Source: Voacanga thouarsii
Lineage: Eukaryota; Streptophyta; Magnoliopsida; Gentianales; Apocynaceae
DNA: 64,000 bases
Direction: 5' to 3'
Assembly: GCA_026120185.1 (NCBI GenBank)
Contig: JANUWF010001188.1
Coordinates: forward strand, 992,001-1,056,000
Shown: piece after piece, positions 1 to 11,475 of the stretch
How positions within the stretch are numbered: the stretch's first letter is position 1
How the letters are laid out: every line of letters begins with the position of its first letter
Notes under the pieces: model-generated
Told to the model about the DNA's origin: nothing
Databases searched by the model: none
The model's input: the letters and a program-made list of their open reading frames with translations, nothing else
Translations under genes and position numbers: made by a program

Positions 1-340
1 AAAGATGTAAGATTTTTGCAAAAATCCAAACTCCTTGCTTGTGGATTGAAGATGAGTTTGCAATACAAAATAGAAGATTTTGAGATTTATGATCCGTAGG
101 ATTAACAAAAGAGAGGAAGATAGATGTTATAGAAGTGATTAGGAGGTGAAAAATCAAAATTTGGGAAATTGGGGAGGTGAAGCCGGTGAGGGTTAGAGAG
201 AATTTGAGAGGGAGTTGGAGATTTTGAATGAAAAGGGGGCTAAAATGGCCTATCTTATATGCCTTACCCGATAGGAACCGGCACTGGTCATAGCCACAGC
301 CGGCGCCGGCTGCATTCTGTCTGGTTCTCCAAAATATTTT
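1..340. other. Noncoding flank with GC-rich module
   Basis: No convincing coding sequence. Bases 247-318 hold a GC-rich block containing CCGGCGCCGGC next to CATTCTG, of the same kind as the GGCGCC blocks in the U3 of the tRNA-Asp-primed LTRs elsewhere in the window. It may be the edge of another LTR nested in the Athila-type element, but the left part lies outside the window. Confidence 0.4.
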
Positions 341-493
341 TTTTAATTAATAAAAATGCAAAATACACAATAATGATGAAAAATGCACTCTAATTCACGA
401 AAAACAATCACCCAAATGACAGGAATAAAAATTGTATCAATCACAAATGCTGAAAGTAAAGTAAAAGAAAAAACTTCAATGTTTTCCATGGCT

Positions 494-1854
494 TTAATCT
501 CGTGGATTTTCCTTAATATTTCCTGGCAATGTCCCGGCTTGACGATCCCCCAGTAATTTAGCCAGTTGACCAATTTGGTTTTCCAAGTTGCGCATGGAGG
601 CCTCTAGGTTCCTTGTTGTAACATCGACCCCTTGGAACTTAGTCTCCATTGTACTTACCAATTGGCCAATCAATTCTTCCAATGGTGGCTTGGAAGGTAC
701 TGCAGTATTGTTCATGGGGTTTTGGTTCATTTGAGTTCCTCCAAAATTGAAAGCGCCCTGCCTAGATTGATTTCCATTGCTCCAAGAGAAATTAGGGTGA
801 TTTCTCCAACCAGGATTATAAGTAGAGCAATAAGGGTTGTTACTTGACCGGACATTACCTGTAAAGGCTGCTTATTCCATGGTTTCTTAGAGTGACCCCA
901 TGTTTTGGCATTCATGATTCGGGTGTCCCTCTCTACAAAAATCACAACTTACGTTTAATATCTGGCCTTGAGGCATCACCATTTGTTCTATCTTTTGAGT
1001 CAAGGCGTCTATTTTAGCCTATAAAGCTGCCACAGTATCCACTTTATGTACTCTTTGCACACGAGCTCTAGACCTTATACTTCCCCAATAATAGTTATTA
1101 GAAGCCAGATTTTCAACAAGATCGAATACTTGTTCCGGGGTCTTATGATTGATAGAACCCCCTGCAGAAGAGTCCACTACTTGGCGTGTTGCAAATGTAA
1201 GGCCATTTAAAAAGATTAGCATCTGCATTCTTAGCTCAAATCCGCGGTGTCGGCATTTCCTTAGCATCTCCTTGAATATTTCCCAACTTTCATACAACGA
1301 CTCAGAATCTGATTGTTGGAAGGCAAAGATCTCGTTCCTAAGTTTAGCTGTCCTAGGCTGGAGGAAAATATTTGGCCAGAAATTTTTTAGCTAGGGCATT
1401 CCAAGTAGTGATGGAGCTGGTAGGTAAAGACTTTAATCAAGACTTGACTCTATCTCTCAAAGAAAAAGGAAAAAGTTTTAACTTTATGGCATCCTCAGAA
1501 ACACCATTCATCTTAAAAGTATCATAAATCTCAAGGAAACTAACTAAATGAGTATTGGGATCTTCTTCAGGTAGCCCATCAAATTGAACCATGTTCTAAA
1601 CCATCTGGATAATATTGGGCTTTATTTCAAAATTATTTGCATCTATCCTAAGCCTAGTGATACTCGAGCTTGTGCCCGAGACTGCAGGTTTCACAAAGTC
1701 ATCTATAACCCTCCTATAATTCCTAGCATTGATATTTTAAGCACCATCCATGTCGACGGTAAAGTTCCTTTTGGATTGTTCGGTGGATCTTTGACAGTGT
1801 CCTTTCGATTTCAGGGTTAAAATCGACTATCTCGCCTTCGAATTTTCGGGTCAT
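494..1854 (-). pseudogene. gag: Athila/Tat-type gag (degenerate)
   Basis: Structural Gag gene that would package the element RNA. A likely start ATG is the complement of 1852-1854 and opens with an Athila-like N-terminus (NPEIERTL). Downstream, over frameshifts, come the capsid signatures TTWNALAKKFLAKYFPP (about 1370-1425), YESWEIFKEMLRKC, AAGG-like SAGGSINHKTPEQ and ASNNYYW (1019-1297), a CX2CX4HX4C zinc knuckle reading CDFCREGHPNHEC (about 905-946), and the C-terminal LENQIGQLAKLL stretch (494-730). Stops and at least three frame changes show it is dead. The motifs match Athila/Tat Gag rather than chromovirus Gag. Confidence 0.8.
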
Positions 1855-2088
1855 GTACCAAGGACAACACCTAAGAAAACAAGAAGCAAGTAAGGTAACA
1901 AAATTAAAAGATTACAGAGTTAGTAAATAAAACATAGTCAAGGTTAGTGGGTTAGGTTATAAGGGTATACATAAATACATAAAATACAAAAGATAACACC
2001 TTTTTGAGAAAAGAACAATAGTACATATTTTACATATTTATGTATTTACATGGTTAACTCAACAAAGTCCAAGTTTTCATGCTATTGT

Positions 2089-2106
2089 TCCCCGGCAACA
2101 GCGCCA
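2089..2106 (-). other. Primer-binding site, tRNA-Asp type
   Basis: Read on the minus strand it is TGGCGCTGTTGCCGGGGA, one mismatch from the exact tRNA-Asp complement at 48859-48876. It lies directly after the LTR end (GCATCA AGTTTT), as expected for priming of minus-strand DNA. Confidence 0.9.
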
Positions 2107-2112
2107 AAAACT

Positions 2113-3642
2113 TGATGCGTAATTTATTTGGGTATAAAAATCAAATAAAAATAAATACATTCCCAATCAAGTTTAAATTAAAACGTTAAACCCAAACTAC
2201 ACATATGAGCAAGCGTACTCATCATTAACAGAGCATAGGGTTCAAACGAGTGTCGATCCTCAAGGAATAAGTAGACATTAATCACCCTTCTTCCATTGTT
2301 TAACCGACTCTATAAAGTTAAAAAGAAATAAAAAGGAAAATAAAATAAAAATATATACATGTCAAGGATGGAGAAGTATGTAACTTAAATCGTTATTGTG
2401 GCAAACACGACCTTAAAGTACCTAACCATTATCATAACAAATTATTCTCTTGGTATCATGAAGGATTAATATAGACTCACTTCATTTCCAATCCATGAAT
2501 CCCTATCTTCTAGATAACTTAGCATCACATTCCTATCTCAGCCAGTCTTACCCAAAAGATGCATTAAACATAATCCCTTTGATTAAATTTCCATTCTTGG
2601 CAAACTTAAAACATGAAATTAACCAATGAATCCATTCCTGACAGACATCAATTAACCTTTAATTACCAATTCTTAGCAATTAACCCCTTTTCCAAGCAAG
2701 TTAAGAGACACGTATATGAAATCAATAAATTGAAACCACCATCAACCTCTTTTCCAAGCAAGTTAATGGGAAGAAAGAACTAATTAATCTCGTAATCAAC
2801 CCAAGTAATTAAATACCAAGAAAACAATCAATTAATCAAAAGATTAAATAACTTTAAAAATCATGAACACCTAAAACAATGTCAAATTACAATAAAACAA
2901 TAAATATACCATTGTTCAAGAAAAAGAAAATAAAGTAAAAGAAAGCACTCATAGATAAGCCTCATTCTTCTTCCTTTGAAGATCTTCTTGTACAACCCTT
3001 CTTGAATTGAAGAATTCCTCCTTTGATTTGAGTGATTTTCTATGATGATCAATTAATTCTCCCAGTTTTCCTTATGTTTTTCATCTATTTATAGGATTAA
3101 GAAGTGCCTAAACTCATTGGTGTAGGGTTTTTGGTCGAGTAGAAGTAGGAAGATACTAAAACTCAATAGATTACCAAAAACCACGTAGAAAAATCAAAGC
3201 ATTGCCTTAACTTCATAGCACAGCCGGTGCCGCCTTGGCTACTGGAGCAGGCACCGGTTGTGTTCTGTTTCTTCAATCGTTTGCCAATTTTTTCTTGATT
3301 TCAGCACCATGTTGTCCAGAGTGTAGCCGGTGCCGCCTTGGCTATTGGATCCGGCGCTGGTTCCATTCTGTTCCAATCTCGCTTCAACAATTTTTTGTCG
3401 CTTCGAAATTCGTGTTATCAGCACATGGCCGGTGTCGGTTCCTCTGTCCTGGCCGGCGCCGCCTTTATTCTGTTTTGCGACATTTTTGCTTCGTTTTACC
3501 CACAAAATCTAAAATAATGAATAAAATACCTTTCCAAGGGTAAAATCTCAAATATGAAGGAATATGGCTAGTTATTAAACAAAATGTATCACAAAAGAGT
3601 CACAAATAACTTGGAAACATATGAATAATTTAGCCCCTATCA
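2113..3642 (-). repeat. 5' LTR of Athila/Tat-type element (1530 bp)
   Basis: Minus-strand LTR beginning TGATAGGGGCTAAATTATTC and ending ATCA. Its first 150 bases align almost base for base with the LTRs at 47425 and 53759. It carries GC-rich GGTGCCG/GGCGCC modules at about 3226-3470, a TATA box downstream of them, and a conserved U5 with CACTCATAGACAAGCCTC (plus-strand reading) shared with the other tRNA-Asp-primed LTRs. Confidence 0.85.
3085..3093 (-). promoter_or_regulatory. TATA box of LTR promoter
   Basis: Minus-strand TATAAATAG about 550 bp into the LTR, followed by GATGAAAAACAT. The same TATAAATAGATGAAAAACAC occurs in both inner-element LTRs, so the Pol II start is likely about 30 bases downstream. 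Confidence 0.6.
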
Positions 3643-3910
3643 GAGCCTATGGTCCAACCAACCTTGTAAAACCCCACCCAGTCCTACCCTTGAATTAGAG
3701 GGTTGGGATGCATTTCATAGCATTCTGCATAAAAATATATCTACTGCATGAGCTTTTATGTTTTAGAATTGCTATATGTGAATTACATGGTTTATTTGTG
3801 CTTGTAGAATCCAAAGGGTAATTTGGGAATTTTGCTAAGAGGAGAGAGAAGGAAAGGCTTAGGATGGAGGAGGGAAGAGAATTAAGTTGGAAAATAATAA
3901 TAAGAATTAA

Positions 3911-3967
3911 TTTGGTGAAGTGGTTAGAGCTTTGAGGTTGATTCCTAAAGTCTTGAGTTCAATTCCC
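3911..3967 (+). other. tRNA-like A-box/B-box module in LTR
   Basis: GGTGAAGTGGTTAGAGC resembles a tRNA D-arm (A box) and GAGTTCAATTCCC a T-arm (B box), about 30 bases apart, as in Pol III internal promoters. The same module occurs in three other A-type LTR copies (33431-33490 minus, 35989-36047, 63138-63193). It is not a functional tRNA gene: no acceptor or anticodon stem is obvious. Confidence 0.5.
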
Positions 3968-4562
3968 TTTAACTATACATTATTTTAAATTATCCTAACT
4001 ATATTTTGAGATTTCTATTCTTGCATTCCTAAGATCAAGGGATGTTGTCTAGGATAAGACATAATGGTAATAACTTTAGCCATGCGATCTTGTCTTAATG
4101 AAAATTTGAGAGAATTTTTATCTTCCACAATTTTAGCAAACAATGTCCAAGAATATTTGAATTTGAAATAATTATTTTTCCTTTCATTAATTTTCTTATT
4201 TGTATTAGAAAATTTTATGGACTTAGAGTATAATTAAATTTCATCTCTTAGACCTCCCTATGACCAAAAATTAATGGGGGATTGGTTAGTTGATTTCTTC
4301 CAAATTCAACTACCACGATTTAATTCTAAAGAACCATATTTTACTATTCTTCTTTTGGTACAAAAAGCTGGAAATATTTTCCAGCATTTCTTCATGTTTA
4401 ACCATCAAATTTTGCAGCAAGTAGCCTTTCTTTTCTTGCCATTAAAACAGCACTTTGGAAGGACTTGATGCTGGATTTTCGCAGCTATTGTGGATACAAT
4501 AAATCTGGAAAATTTCCAGCAAACAACAAGTGTTCTAGACCATAGCAATGTTCATCCAAGAT

Positions 4563-4610
4563 CTTCTTCTCTTCTTTCTTCTTTCATTTTCTTCTTCTTC
4601 TTCTTCTTCA
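4563..4610 (+). repeat. CTT-rich microsatellite
   Basis: Pyrimidine tract dominated by CTT/TTC triplets inside the A-type LTR. The homologous tract at 63788-63881 is longer, so the repeat length varies between LTR copies. Confidence 0.8.
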
Positions 4611-4958
4611 AGATTTATGGTTGTAAAATCACCATTAGAAGATCTTGAAACACTCCTAGTTTGTAGCTTCAAATCCTTTGAAATCTTTTCAAAAACTATC
4701 CGAGAATTCTTGAACACTTGAAGCATTAAACCAGATTCTTTTTTCCAGCTTTCTTAGCTGAGATAAAAATCAGTTTCTCTCTTATTTCTTCACCATTTTT
4801 GGCCACTATAAGTTCCATAGCTGAACTCACTTTCTCCTTCATCGACCTTAGCCATTAGGACACCATTGGAGCACCTCAAAACACTCCTAAATTCACTCTA
4901 TTCAAATTGATTTAAACTTGAAATTAAAATCAGACTTTTGCTCCCTAAAATCCTCACC

Positions 4959-6846
4959 TGTAACACCCCACATTTTAATTTCGATTGGCTACTATTTGTT
5001 ATAGGATTAGAATTTGTATTGATGTTTAGAACAAAAGTTGAACGGTGTATTAAGGCGAATACTTTAGTGAAATAAAATTTTGTCGGGGCTTGAATGTAAT
5101 TATTGGATTTGTTCTACTCGTACCCTAAATTTTTAAAAGGATATTATTATTTAAAAAAATAAGAATTTTAGGGTACTCTAGAAAGAGAAATTGATCAGTG
5201 CAATGCCGCGTTTTGGTGCGAATTATGCTACTAGGGATATCGGGGGTATTTTCGTCATTTTAACCGCACCAGCAATTTTGACCGCAAATTTGACCAAGTA
5301 GAGAAGTAATTGAAGATTTTAAGTGTTACCACTGGATTTAGTGGAATTTTTGGAGTTGGATGGAAAAATAAAATATTTTTCCAATACGGACCCGATTTTG
5401 GTCATTTCTAAAGAAAATAGGAAAATGTGGTTGAAAATGGGACGTGTGGCTTCTTATGATTGGAGGCCAAGGACAAGTGTCAAATAATAAGGGGATTCAT
5501 GAAATATTCATGCATGCAAGGCTTCTTAAATAAGTTTTGCAAAAAAATTAAGAAAAATGTGGAAAAAGGTGAGATTGCGACACGTGTAAAGTAGCAACCA
5601 TTCATTTAATTAAGAAAAATCTTATTGGCCATTATTTGGACCAAGAATGGAGGTAAGGGGGACTGGGAATACTGGCCAAGGGCTTAAATGAAGAAGGAAG
5701 GAAGAAATAAGGAAGAAAATGAAAGGAAAATTCAAGAAAAATTGGAAAAGGAGAGAGAAAATAGTGTTCTTGAAGAAGTTGGAGATTCATGGAGAAAATT
5801 CAAGCTAGAACACCTTATACACAAGGTCAAGTCCTATACTTCAAGAATTAAGGGATATTTCAAAAAAGGGATTCACTTAGCCGACGGTCAAGGAAACGTT
5901 CAATTTTCGTTCTTATCATTTTCTTATTGTTTAATCAATTTTTTTAAAGTATCCCTTGACAAGGATTTTATAAACCATAATTGCTACTTCAAAGAAACTC
6001 TTTAATGGTCTTTCTATTCCCAAGTAGGATGAATACAATGTTGAGTACTCAATAAGGGTAGACTACTAAGACTAATCTTTGAAGGGTTTGGGTAAGGCTC
6101 TCAGTTGGTGGCCACCTCTGAGGGTTGAGTCCTACCTAAATAGGACATTAGTTTTAGTAAGTCATACCGGTCCGAGCAAGCAGCATAGTTCATGTGGACT
6201 GTTTATTTCCAGAGTGGATGACTTGTAAATTGGGGTGTAGAGATGAAGGAGTATCTCACCCTGTGGGCTGTACACTCACCTTGTATCATTGTGCAAAAAG
6301 TGTGGCATTCTGATCCTTTGTTGTGGTGCACAAAGTGCGGTGCCATAACTTGATTTTGGTGCACAAAGTATGGTGCCATGATCATTTTGAGTGGTTACTT
6401 TATTTTGAAATTATATGGCAAATAACAGAAAAACACCACTCTTTAATTTGAAAATTGGTTTGTGACTTATAGCTTTTGCTAAAGTTATTTCCAAATGTGC
6501 ATTCACGAACTGTTTTTTGAATTATCCGTATCACACACAGGAATTACTAAGAAATATTTCTCATCACCATTTTATGTCATATTTTATAGGTCGATCCTAC
6601 TAAGAAGGTTGATTAGTTTATGTTGCCTCATAGATGAAGACATGTTTTGATATACTTTTGTTTGAGAGAATTCTATTATTATTTCATGTTTTAAGACATA
6701 TATAAATATTGTTTTGATTGTAATAAGTTTTTATTTATGAGCATTCTTTTATTTTTATTGAGTGTCCTAGTTATAAAGACCCTTTGTTCTAAGGACGGGG
6801 AGACATCCCCGCCCCTTTTGGGGTACATAGGTAGTGGGGTGTTACA
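4959..6846 (+). repeat. B-type chromovirus LTR (1.9 kb)
   Basis: Starts TGTAACACCCCACATTTT and ends GTGGGGTGTTACA, immediately before a Met-tRNA-type PBS. The first 900 bases match the start of the chromovirus C LTR (18460 reading left). The last 800 bases match 34966-35740 and the end of the LTR at 35741-40107, including GTTATAAAGACCC near the 3' end. A K/E-rich open frame at 5688-6005 falls inside and is not a gene. Confidence 0.8.
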
Positions 6847-6848
6847 AA

Positions 6849-6861
6849 TGGCATCAGAGCC
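6849..6861 (+). other. Primer-binding site, initiator-Met tRNA type
   Basis: TGGCATCAGAGCC two bases after the LTR end; one mismatch from TGGTATCAGAGCC, the usual plant chromovirus/copia PBS. Confidence 0.85.
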
Positions 6862-6933
6862 TAGGTTTAGGCAATTATTGACAGTATTTGCTTTATTTCA
6901 ATAAGATTAAAATCTTTGGAGTAATCTGATAGG

Positions 6934-7210
6934 ATGGTTAGAATGTATAAAACCGCAAGGAAGGGGCAGCAATGGCATTCACAAATCCCTATATACCTGG
7001 AAGACTTACCAGTGCCATAACCTGCACCACAACCCCCACCTCAACCAGTCATACCTTTGGAAGAAAGCAGTGATGATAAGGTTCAAATTATTAAGCCACC
7101 CCGTATACCTGTAATGGACTTGATCACTAATAGTGAGGATGTCAATATTGATATGTAGTATGTTATTGGAAACAATGCCCTCAAAGACAATGTATTCTAT
7201 GTAAATATAT
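6934..7210 (+). pseudogene. Chromovirus acidic leader ORF, truncated
   Basis: Open frame between PBS and gag starting MVRMYKTARKG, with one early stop, then a Pro-rich and acidic stretch including EESSDDKVQIIK and NSEDVNIDM. The copy at 40200-40476 is clearly homologous. No known domain is recognised. It is broken at 7210 by insertion of copia element 1, whose left TSD is TATAT (7206-7210). Confidence 0.5.
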
Positions 7211-8509
7211 TGCAAATAGACCCGGCGCTAGGTGGGTCCATTAGACCTGGTGCCAAGTCCACTCTGCCCAATCGGAGTTCTTGTAAAATAGAGCAGACCC
7301 GATGCTAGGTGGGTCCAATAGACCCGATGCCAGGTCCACTATTTTCATTGAATTTGGTTTGTTTCTTATATTATTGCACATTTAAGGTTCAAGTGTGACA
7401 AGTAATGATTTATGTGTTGGGTCATTCTTCCCAACAAGGTACAAAGCATGCGTACTTGTCATACAAGTAAAAATAAGTTCTTAGTCATTTGATGGAATTG
7501 GGCATTTTATCACGATAAGACTATTATGCCATGTGTTCCAATGAGGAATGATTTACCTTGAATCAATGAGTAGTTCACTCATATCATTGGTATAAGTGTA
7601 TTACGAATACGTAGAACTAGAGTTGTAGTAGTGGTCTCTCTTAAAGTTCTATAATTATAGAGACCATACTATTACTGCTACATCATGGACAGATACCTTC
7701 ATACTTGAGTATGAGTTGGTGGTCTGGTGAAGCTAAGGTCTTGTACTTTGATGTATGTTGGGTGAGATTTCTTTTGTGAGATCAATAACCTTGTACGTTG
7801 GGTATATTACTCTAGTTATTTAAGACAGACTCATGCAACAGATTTTCTATGCTTCATTTTGTTAAGTTAAATCACCCCCTTCAGATTGTCTAGGATGATC
7901 TAATAATCCAGGACCCTGGGAACATGACTCTAGAATGTGTGCTTTTGGGGTCAATATTTCCATATAATGATAAATAAGAATATTTAAAATGGTAAAATAC
8001 AGCTATTTGATGGTAAGGGTATTTTGTAATTTTAGTTTCCATGAATAATATGTTTCTTGGTCCTCGGAGTAGCTCAAGTTACCTGAGTGTTGTCTAGACA
8101 TAATTTGGGCTTCATCAATAATTATCTAAAAGAGAAATAAAACTTATTCGAAGAGTCCAATTATAATTAATTAATTAGTATTGGTTTTTTCATAAGGCCC
8201 AAAAAGGATAATTAATGAATTTAGAAAACTTGGCTGGAATAAATTACTTCATTAGGCTGATATATGTTGACATATATTAGGAGTCTAATTGGAAATTGTC
8301 TTGGGTATTTAATAAAGCTCAGAAAAGATAATAAAGAGGATTGGTTTAAGAGCCTAGCACTAAACCTATTAGGGCTTAGTGTGTTTTGGCCCACTAAGGC
8401 TTCATTAAGCCCTAGGGTGACCAAAATATATAGGGAAGAGATGGACAAGTTTCCCAACCAAGCTCTCTCCCTCATATGTATGCAACCACCCTTCTTCTTG
8501 TGCTTCCTC

Positions 8510-10445
8510 TATTGGAATGTATGCCCTCTTAGACTAGATTTCTGATGTAAATATCGAATATTAATAAAAGAATTTATTCTCAAAAATTGTTTGTGAATTT
8601 ATTTGCTTTATTGGTGCATATTTTCGTTTAGAAAAGACTCATTGTGTTTAAATAAGTGATCTATGTGAATGGAGCCCTTTCATAGTAAGGTATGGATCAT
8701 GGGTTATTTAAACACATAAACATTTGTTCTTAACCGATTGATGAGAATGGGAATCTCATCATGTTTAGGTTATTATGTTATGAATTCCAAATAGGGAATG
8801 GCTTATCTTTAGCCAGTGAGTAGTCCAATCACTTCATGACATAAGTGTATTTCGAATACGTAGAACAGGACCTGTAGTAGTGGTTTCTTAAAGTACTATA
8901 TGGTAGAAACCTAGACTACTACCGCTACAGCGTAGACTAGTACTCTACGACTTGAGTATGAGTTGGTGGTCTGGCGAAGCTAGAAGCATATACTTTGATA
9001 TGCTATAGTTGAGGTTTTATCGTAGGGCCAATATACTTGCATGTTGGGTATGCATGACTAGTTAGTTAAGACAGACTTGTACAAGATAGTTTCTACACTA
9101 TATCGCCCGTTGTGGTTGTCTGAATGATTTAAATATCCAGGACCCTGGGAAACATGACTTGGATGTTTGCTTTAGGGTAGCTCCCTTGGAAAACGAAAAC
9201 ACTCCAGGAAGTTGTAGATCATTGGACTAGAAGCCTAAGGATGGTAGATGTCATTTAGAGGGGTGTTAGTACACTTCCTTCTCTCTAAATGTACGTCGAT
9301 GTGTAGAGGGGTATTTTAATCAATTTACCTGTAGGTCGAAGACTTTGCTAATGTAGCATTGTTCTTGGGGTCAATATTTCCTTATGGTGATATTATGAAA
9401 TATTTAAAATGTAAAATACATCTATTTTTATAGTAGGGGTATTTTGGTCATTTTAGTAGCCAAGGCGATGTGTCTTTTTGGTCCTCGGAATACCCCGTAA
9501 GTCCTAATTAATTTTTGGGTTGAGAAATTGATCTCAGTTGAGAGGGTTTTATTTTATTCAGGAAGTTTAATTTATTATTGGATTGGAATAAAATAAATGG
9601 GGAGAAATTTTTTATTTGGTTTAATTGGTTAATTAATTATTCAGAGCTGAGGTCCAGTTTGAATAATTAGAAAATTAATCGGGATTTAAACTAAACAAAA
9701 ATAATTAATACTTAATTATTTATTGGGTTATTTATTTAATCCCAAGAAAAATAATTAATGTTTATTATTTTGGGCTTTTCATGTCCAAAAAAATAATAAA
9801 TATTATTTTAGCCTAATAGCCTGGACCATAGGATTTTTCTGGACAGAGTTAAGAAGAGTTTAGGGAGAAGCTAAAATTTATTTTGTTAATAATATTCGGG
9901 TGTTTGAAATATTAAATCCCAGGAATATTATTTTTATTAAAATAATTATTTTTAGTTTTATGACTCTTGGCTTTCTGTGTGAAAAAATAAAATGAAATAA
10001 AAAATAATAAAAAAATTTATCATACTCTTGGCTTTCTGTCTCTCGTGCCTTTTCTCTGACTGGCTTTTGGTTTTTGTTTTCTTAACATAAGAAACCAAAA
10101 GGAAGCCTACTGTTAGAGGGTGGTGAAAAATCTGAGAGACTTTCTTCATCCTATTTCTGTGTTCACCAACTGAGATTAGGCTGGGTCATATTCTGAGAGC
10201 TGAAAAGCCAGGCATTTATTGCACCGGAGGAGAAGAAGAGATTGGCAACCGGTATGGGAAGCTTGATCTCACGGGAGGAGGAAGGCTGTTCTTGTGAATC
10301 AATCAACTCTCCTTCAATCTTCAAGGTTTAAGGCACCAAGAGGTATGGTTTTAATCCCTCCATGCTGCTGCCATATACTGTTATGTTTTTTTTCTGTCCA
10401 TTTTTATCCATCGTGCATGTTCTCTGGTTGTTTTCAAATCCTTCA
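8510..10445 (+). mobile_element. Solo copia LTR nested in copia LTR (1936 bp)
   Basis: Copy of the copia element 2 LTR (compare 31260-33290) with the shared start motif TTGGA(A/T)TGTATGCCC. It is flanked by TCCTC at 8505-8509 and 10446-10450, a perfect 5-bp TSD. No internal sequence remains, so it is a solo LTR from LTR-LTR recombination. The first bases TA are a mutated TG. The interrupted LTR resumes exactly when compared with 41750. Confidence 0.9.
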
Positions 10446-10577
10446 TCCTCTTCCTTCTCTCCTTTCTCTCAAGGAGTGGATCTTGGTTATCCAAAGGAGC
10501 TTTCACTAAGGTAACCCAGGATTAAGGTAGAGTTATACTCCGGAAGACTAAAAGAAGAAGCTTGGAGAAGTTTGATA

Positions 10578-10700
10578 CGTAGGAGTAGAAGATTGGCAGG
10601 AATACCAATCGAATCACCAAGGCCACCTTCTCCCTTTCTATCGCAAGATCCAGTGCAACCTGATACCTTGTTAGTTAATCCGTGACCAAACAAGAAAAGT
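10578..10700 (+). other. LTR Arg-rich exon with GTAAGT splice donor
   Basis: In U5 of the copia 1 LTR a frame reads RRSRRLAG followed by a Pro/Ser-rich stretch and PNKK, then the donor AAAA|GTAAGT (GT at 10699-10700). One stop (TGA) interrupts it here; the sibling at 41688-42032 is open. From the first Arg codon to the donor is 121 bases, leaving one base over (phase 1), the same phase as the equivalent exon in the copia 2 LTR. Splicing is inferred, not observed. Confidence 0.5.
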
Positions 10701-10786
10701 AAGTACTCTCTTCTAGATGTGAATTGGAAAACTGAAAATTTTTCCGTTGCGTTTTCTTTGATGTTTTTCACTTTTTATCCTTTAAT

Positions 10787-10798
10787 TGGTATCAGAGC
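10787..10798 (+). other. Primer-binding site, initiator-Met tRNA
   Basis: TGGTATCAGAGC, an exact match to the common plant copia PBS, two bases after the LTR end. Confidence 0.9.
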
Positions 10799-11163
10799 TA
10801 AAGTTTTCATCTAGGAGCATGTACTAGGGTTAAAAACTAGAAAAGGTGGTTCCCTTACTATGAAAAATGAATTTTTTGTGATTTCCCGTGATCCCTCATA
10901 CTGGTTTCTAGATCTCATGTATGCCTCGCGGTTAGAGGCATAAGATCTTATATTCTAATGATTTTTTTATTGTTTTCCTGGTTTGAGTAGATGAGATGTA
11001 CACCTCTTGTTTAGAGGTATAGGTACTTGTGAAGGCATGTTTTTATGCCTAGTTTTGCATTTCTCTTAACCTGTAAATATTGGGGACTAAAGAACATGGT
11101 TGCTAGAATGGTTGAGGTGTGAAAAAATGGCTGAAAAACATGATTTTTTCGAAAATTGGCAAA

Positions 11164-11475
11164 CTCCAGAATAGACTCGATGCCTGGTAGGCCCACTAGA
11201 CCCGGTGCCAGGTCCATTCTACTCAACCGAATAGAGAAACAGAACAGACCCGGCGCCAGGTCCATACTATTCATCTGGGAGTTCTTGGAGAAATAGAAAC
11301 GACCCGACGCCAGGTGGGTCTAATGGACCCGGTGCCAGGTGACCCGCCGCCAGGTGGGTCCAATGGACCTGACTCCAGGTCCACACTTTCTAGCCGAAAG
11401 TTGGAGGAACAAGATATACCCGGTGCCAGGTGGATTAAACAAACCATGCGCAAAGTCCATTCTGCCCAGAGGCGG
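11164..11475 (+). repeat. Degenerate GGCGCC/GGTGCC module array
   Basis: At least eight imperfect units of the form GACCCGG(C/T)GCCAGGT with (G)GGTCCA spacers, GC-rich against an AT-rich background. Similar units occur at the start of the same element's LTR (7217-7345), in the solo LTR at 40481-40605, and in the unrelated tRNA-Asp-primed LTRs. No protein function: open frames crossing it in several frames are a by-product of base composition. Confidence 0.75.

Larger units (their letters stand above)
1..3642 (-). mobile_element. Athila/Tat-type Ty3/gypsy element, 5' part
   Basis: Minus-strand element cut by the window edge. In transcriptional order it shows a 5' LTR (3642 to 2113), a primer-binding site complementary to tRNA-Asp, and a degenerate gag. 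LTR start TGATAGGGGC and end GCATCA fit the Athila/Tat group. The LTR is closely similar to those of the inner non-autonomous element at 47425-55163, so this is probably a gag-bearing member of the same family. Protease, RT and integrase would lie to the left of base 1. The right flank begins GAGCC, the expected TSD, which cannot be tested here. Confidence 0.8.
3665..4958 (+). repeat. A-type chromovirus LTR, 5' fragment
   Basis: Starts TGTAAAACCCCACCCAG and is highly similar over its whole length to 62891-64000, the 3' LTR of chromovirus A. It carries the tRNA-like module and the CTT tract. It ends abruptly where a new LTR start (TGTAACACCCC) begins. The 22 bases before it (GAGCCTATGGTCC...) look like sequence just after a Met-type PBS, which hints at a collapsed element, but this is inference. 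Confidence 0.75.
7211..10784 (+). repeat. 5' LTR of copia element 1, interrupted
   Basis: Begins TGCAAATAGACCCGG. Without the nested insert (8510-10445) and one TSD copy it is about 1.63 kb, close to the 1614-bp solo LTR at 40477-42090. The last dinucleotide is TA where the sibling has CA. GC-rich modules lie at 7217-7345. The U5 carries the Arg-rich ORF and GTAAGT donor described separately. Confidence 0.85.

Noticed and set aside
3911..3967. Functional tRNA gene
   Set aside because: Only A-box-like and B-box-like parts are present; acceptor and anticodon stems are not apparent, so it is reported as a tRNA-like module.
5688..6005. 105-codon Lys/Glu-rich ORF
   Set aside because: Lies inside the B-type LTR in a purine-rich stretch, is not kept open in related LTRs, and has no domain.
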